DNA of 64,000 bases from GCA-002793235 sp965267355 (GTDB lineage: Bacteria > Bacteroidota > Bacteroidia > Flavobacteriales_E > Vicingaceae): contig OZ253956.1 of the NCBI GenBank assembly GCA_965267355.1, forward strand, positions 1,488,001 through 1,552,000, read 5' to 3'. The translations under genes were made by a program, and so were the position numbers. The notes below the pieces were generated by a model that was not told where the DNA came from, ran no database searches, and was given only the letters and a program-made list of their open reading frames with translations. Shown piece after piece: positions 61,248 through 64,000 of the stretch. The number at the start of each line of letters is the position of its first letter. Position 1 is the stretch's first letter.

Positions 61248-61673
61248 TTAAAGATTCAGTTGGTTATTTGCAATATGATCAACAAAAAAACAAGCTCTTT
61301 TTAACGCATATTTATCTTTGTAAATAAATGCTGTTGCACCTCTTGATACGGTATCTACCACCTTTTGAGCTTCTCTTGATTTCGAAACAATTATTATTTT
61401 ACAATTATCACATCTTTTTTCAATTTCAGCTATAATTTCTCTACCTGTTATTCCTTGCCCTAAAAAGTAATCTACAAAAGCAATATTTGTATCTTTTTTT
61501 AGGTTGCGTAAAAAATCATCAGCATGAGCATAAGCTTCAATTTCAAAGTTATAATCTTTATTGTCGCTTTTCATACGTTCTGTGTATTCGTCAATTTGTT
61601 TAGCCAATAACTTATTGTAAAACGAGTTATCATCTAACACAACTATTTTTATGGTTTTATTTTTTGTTTTCAT
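61248..61673 (-). CDS. Single-domain response regulator (receiver 3)
   Basis: A 141-residue receiver. The acidic pair is in KIVVLDDNSFYNKLLAKQI, the phosphoacceptor Asp in TNIAFVDYFLG, Ser in IIIVSKS and Lys in FIYKDKY. The alpha-1 helix matches the YNK-type of receiver 1 and the NtrC activator. It lies downstream of the DUF4382 lipoprotein gene, with a long inverted repeat between them (61703-61729), so it may be read through from the site 3 promoter or transcribed separately. Confidence 0.86.
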   Translation of the reverse strand: MKTKNKTIKIVVLDDNSFYNKLLAKQIDEYTERMKSDNKDYNFEIEAYAHADDFLRNLKKDTNIAFVDYFLGQGITGREIIAEIEKRCDNCKIIIVSKSREAQKVVDTVSRGATAFIYKDKYALKRACFFVDHIANNQLNL

Positions 61674-61702
61674 AACGTTGTTTTTTAGTGTTTAATTAGA
61701 AT

Positions 61703-61729
61703 AGTGGAGAGGAATAATTCCTCTCCACT
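61703..61729 (-). terminator. Inverted repeat between the DUF4382 gene and receiver 3
   Basis: AGTGGAGAGGAAT-A-ATTCCTCTCCACT is a 13-bp-arm palindrome. The T tract expected for a terminator is poor on the minus strand (ATTCTAATTAAAC), so it may be a partial terminator or an mRNA-processing hairpin that sets the lipoprotein:receiver ratio. Confidence 0.5.
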
Positions 61730-61751
61730 TTAAGAGTAATAGGGTGTTTGC

Positions 61752-62576
61752 CTAGAAGTTAATTGTACCGATATGTTTTATTTCACCCTTGGAGATTATT
61801 ACACTTTCTAATCTTTGATCTTGAGGTAAGCCTAAATCATTTTTATCAGGCATTACAATCAAATCATACATTCCCTCATCCATACCTCTGATTAAGAAAT
61901 TACCTGAAGCATCAATATAGGTGCTAAATTCATTTGTTCCATCAGTTAAAATAACTGCTGCATTAGCCGTACCTTGTACTTCTCCTTTTAAACCAGTAGA
62001 AGCATCTTTAATTTCAGTAATTACTGGATCAATAATGTACTCTTGTGCTTGCTCTCTAATAGATTCTACTACCTGAAAATCAAGTAACACTTCTGCACCA
62101 GCGTTAGCAGAAACTTGTTCATCAATTTCAATAATTACTTCTTTTGGTTTATCCCACATTAATTCCACAGTTGCAGAACCACTTCCAGAAACTCCTCCAG
62201 CTGAAGAACTTCCATTTAATGTTAATGTGTTTTGCTCACCAAACGTAATTCTTAATTTAGAGTACGTACCCACTTCTACTGAGCCGTTGTAAGCCAAAAG
62301 AGTTTCTACTCCGTTGGTTAAACTTAACACACTAACCTGTTGTGTTTCGTTGCTTAATGAAACCCAACCAGAGTTTTCTAAATAGGCATCTACTCCAGTA
62401 ATTTCTACATCTAATGCAGCATAATCTCCAGGAGCATCTGTCATTTTTACTTTAAAATCTCCAGCTTGTGTTGGTGTTGCAGGGGCTGGTTGAATGTCTT
62501 CTTTTTGACAAGAGGTAAAGCCAAACATAAAAGCTGCTATTACCATTGCCATTGATGTAATTTTTAATGTTTTCAT
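61752..62576 (-). CDS. DUF4382 domain lipoprotein
   Basis: A protein of about 274 residues starting at 62576 with lipoprotein signal MKTLKITSMAMVIAAFMFGFTSC. A DUF4382 domain covers about residues 38-185 (FKVKMTDAPGDYAALDVEITGVDAYL, GVETLLAYNGSVEVGTYSKLRITFGE). A C-terminal carboxypeptidase-regulatory-like beta sandwich follows (about 190-274: KGEVQGTANAAVILTDGTNEFSTYIDASGNFLIRGMDEGMYDLIVMPD). The molecular function of DUF4382 is unknown. Upstream are the TGGTAC element and the site 3 palindrome, linking it to the local phosphorelay. Confidence 0.88.
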   Translation of the reverse strand: MKTLKITSMAMVIAAFMFGFTSCQKEDIQPAPATPTQAGDFKVKMTDAPGDYAALDVEITGVDAYLENSGWVSLSNETQQVSVLSLTNGVETLLAYNGSVEVGTYSKLRITFGEQNTLTLNGSSSAGGVSGSGSATVELMWDKPKEVIIEIDEQVSANAGAEVLLDFQVVESIREQAQEYIIDPVITEIKDASTGLKGEVQGTANAAVILTDGTNEFSTYIDASGNFLIRGMDEGMYDLIVMPDKNDLGLPQDQRLESVIISKGEIKHIGTINF

Positions 62577-62622
62577 GACTTTATAGTTTTTGGTTAAACA
62601 ATTTTTATTTACAAAACCTAAA

Positions 62623-62638
62623 GTCAACCCTCGTACCA
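62623..62638 (-). promoter_or_regulatory. Weaker sigma-54-like promoter element (site 3)
   Basis: On the minus strand this reads TGGTACGAGGGTTGAC, matching TGGCAC-N5-TTGCA at most key positions. It ends 47 nt before the DUF4382 gene ATG. It is less similar to sites 1 and 2 than they are to each other. Confidence 0.35.
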
Positions 62639-62738
62639 AGAAAACAAGACATGTGCATAATATAAATGTAACTCTAATGTTTTCAATGCGTTATTGAATA
62701 TTTTTTTGATAAGGAAATAAGAATGTTTAATTCAGGTA

Positions 62739-62753
62739 TTTTCAAAATGAAAA
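62739..62753 (-). promoter_or_regulatory. Putative activator-binding palindrome (site 3)
   Basis: TTTTCAAAATGAAAA is identical at all 15 positions to the palindromes at 53909 and 56760. It lies 101 bp upstream of the site 3 promoter-like element. The 15-mer 20 bp further out (62759-62773) is only weakly similar. Confidence 0.45.
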
Positions 62754-62784
62754 AATGAAAGTCGATTTGAAAAAAAGAAAATAA

Positions 62785-62813
62785 AAAAACCCAACCATTT
62801 GGTTGGGTTTTTT
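62785..62813 (-). terminator. Terminator of the tRNA-Val gene
   Basis: On the minus strand the hairpin AAAACCCAACCA-aa-TGGTTGGGTTTTTTT follows the tRNA 3' end by 7-10 nt and is followed by a T run. Confidence 0.85.
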
Positions 62814-62819
62814 ATTTCG

Positions 62820-62894
62820 TGGGCGATGAGAGATTCGAACTCCCGACCCCCTCGGTGTAAACGAGGTGCTCTGAACCAACTGAGCTAATCGCCC
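62820..62894 (-). tRNA. tRNA-Val (anticodon UAC)
   Basis: On the minus strand the sequence folds as a complete cloverleaf. The acceptor stem is GGGCGAT/ATCGCCC with discriminator A (62820). The D arm contains AGCTCAGTTGGT. The anticodon stem CCTCG/CGAGG holds loop TTTACAC, giving anticodon TAC. The T arm contains GTTCGAATC. The CCA end is not encoded and must be added post-transcriptionally. A terminator follows directly. Confidence 0.96.
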
Positions 62895-62969
62895 GAAAGC
62901 GGATGCAAATATATACTAAATTGATATTTTGACAAGTTTTTTCAGAAAAATATTTTGCAAGCCTTTAAC

Positions 62970-63737
62970 TTATTCAACAGGGCTTCCAAACATTAGTCTG
63001 AAGGCATTCTTTGGTTTTTTCCAAATGTCAACAATCAAATCTTTTGTAGCATGAAATACCAAATATACAGGGTTAAATGAATCAACCTGTTTAGTAATTC
63101 CATAAATGGCTTGCTCTTCTTCTGGTTGAAATGTTCCAAACATTCTATCCCAAATAATTAAAGTAGAACCATAATTTTTGTCAATATATTTATCGTTAAC
63201 AGCATGGTGCACACGATGATGAGAAGGGGTTACAAAAATGTATTCAATGGGTTTAGGTAGTTTTCTGATAAACTCAGTATGAATCCAAAATTGATAAAGC
63301 ACTTCTATTTGGTGGCAGATAAAAAATACAATAGGATCAAAGCTCATCATTATAACAGGAACAAAAAAGAAAACCCTAATGTTTTGTATCCATGATAAAC
63401 GAAACGAAACAGCTAAATTGTAATACCTAGAATTATGATGAACCACATGGGTAGTCCATAGTAATCTCCATTCATGTGAAAGGCGGTGAGACCAATACCT
63501 GCAAAAGTCTAACATTAATATACATACAATGTACGACCACCAGGTGTGTTCAATGCTCCAAGGTGTTATATTGTAAAATACTACTATGATGAAAAACACA
63601 GTAGTTTTGGTTAATGCGTTTACAAACAGATTGCCAAAACCTATGGCAGCAGATGCCAAAAAGTCTTTTCCGTTATAAAGTTCTTTTCTGTTTTTTTTAA
63701 CTGATAAGTAATACTCTAAAGCAACAAGAGCAAACAT
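62970..63737 (-). CDS. Sterol desaturase / fatty acid hydroxylase family membrane protein
   Basis: A 255-residue di-iron membrane oxygenase of the fatty acid hydroxylase superfamily. The histidine clusters are complete: YWSHRLSHEW, VHHNS and HHRVHHAVN, plus hydrophobic helices in the N-terminal half. It inserts hydroxyl groups or double bonds in lipids; the substrate (sterol, carotenoid, sphingolipid or ornithine lipid) is unknown. The start at 63737 is the only ATG, but the frame stays open for about 30 more codons upstream with family-like hydrophobic sequence (VIWIAAPIM). The true N-terminus may therefore lie near 63800 with a non-ATG start. Confidence 0.85.
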   Translation of the reverse strand: MFALVALEYYLSVKKNRKELYNGKDFLASAAIGFGNLFVNALTKTTVFFIIVVFYNITPWSIEHTWWSYIVCILMLDFCRYWSHRLSHEWRLLWTTHVVHHNSRYYNLAVSFRLSWIQNIRVFFFVPVIMMSFDPIVFFICHQIEVLYQFWIHTEFIRKLPKPIEYIFVTPSHHRVHHAVNDKYIDKNYGSTLIIWDRMFGTFQPEEEQAIYGITKQVDSFNPVYLVFHATKDLIVDIWKKPKNAFRLMFGSPVE

Positions 63738-63971
63738 GATTGGTGCTGCTATCCATATTACAGTGTTGAAGTCTAACTGAAGAACCTCCTCCAGTGTTAA
63801 TTTTCTATTAGCGATAACTAAATTGAGATTTTAAAACTTTGAAAAACAAGGTAGTTCATCTACCTAACAACTTTCTCCAAAGGTAAGCATATAAAATTAT
63901 TATACCTAATTACTATCAAACCTTTGGTTAAATTAGGCTATACAATATTGCCTTAAAACTGTAGTTTTGTA

Positions 63972-64000
63972 ATGCAAATGAAATTAAAGGTTTTTTTATA
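63972..64000 (+). CDS. Possible start of a gene running off the right edge
   Basis: An ATG at 63972 opens MQMKLKVFL to the window end. A TAnnTTTG box (TAGTTTTG, 63962-63969) lies 2 nt upstream, resembling the near-leaderless promoters seen elsewhere in the window. Only nine codons are visible, so the product is unknown. The rest of 63740-63971 shows no other gene beyond the possible 5' extension of the desaturase gene. Confidence 0.25.

Noticed and set aside
62672..62690. Alternative promoter element for the DUF4382 gene sharing the string CTCTAATG with sites 1 and 2.
   Set aside because: Only the TCTAATG part matches, the TGGCA half is missing, and it lies 97 nt from the ATG, unlike the 32-35 nt at sites 1 and 2.

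Overview
The window looks like a chromosomal segment of a marine-type Bacteroidota, most likely Flavobacteriales. The support is AT-rich DNA, type IX secretion (T9SS) type B C-terminal signals (CHU_C), a PorP/SprF-family protein, a DUF6089 barrel, a HYC_CC_PP protein, TAnnTTTG-type promoter boxes and few Shine-Dalgarno sequences. There is one tRNA (Val, UAC), no rRNA, and no insertion sequence, prophage or CRISPR array that I can recognise. Genes are tightly packed and no gene-free stretch exceeds about 300 bp.

Layout. 1-4.6 kb: a four-helix-bundle (S23/IVS-type) gene flanked by imperfect inverted repeats, then fatty-acid beta-oxidation genes (thiolase, long acyl-CoA dehydrogenase), a SiaC-type protein and a beta-barrel. 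4.6-9 kb: an M16 peptidase pair (one catalytic, one not), a nitronate-monooxygenase-like flavoprotein and a DUF6089 barrel. 9-11.4 kb: cysDN. 11.4-20.9 kb: a 2667-residue secreted M43-type protease/adhesin with a recently amplified repeat array, followed directly by an unusual PorP/SprF-OmpA fusion. 21-24 kb: a metal (probably copper) handling module. 24-31 kb: Nfu, an LTA-synthase-like sulfatase-fold protein, a uracil-DNA glycosylase, two glycosyltransferases, a frameshifted D-Ala-D-Ala ligase and an ITP/XTP pyrophosphatase.

31-51.3 kb is a surface-polysaccharide locus: an RffA-type aminotransferase, two tandem paralogous polymerase-like membrane proteins, and a probable 12-gene minus-strand operon (46280 down to 34892). 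That operon holds glycosyltransferases, methyltransferases, an epimerase and the WbpG/HisH2/HisF2-type amidotransferase trio expected to add an amidino group to a sugar. A methyltransferase-like/GT2 fusion, a flippase, another methyltransferase and galE follow.

51.3-62.6 kb is the most interesting part. It encodes a hybrid histidine kinase with a C-terminal HPt domain, a sigma-54-type (NtrC) activator, three stand-alone receivers, an OmpA-like lipoprotein, a membrane-anchored coiled-coil protein, a DUF4382 lipoprotein, a small outer-membrane-type protein and a metalloprotease lipoprotein. Three transcription units here share a palindrome, TTTTCAnnnTGAAAA. It lies about 75-100 bp upstream of a -24/-12-like element (TGGCAC/T-N5-TAGAA in two cases). 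This is the arrangement expected for an NtrC-type activator and sigma-54, and suggests a self-contained envelope regulon not explained by the gene calls alone. The window ends with tRNA-Val and a fatty-acid-hydroxylase/sterol-desaturase family gene.
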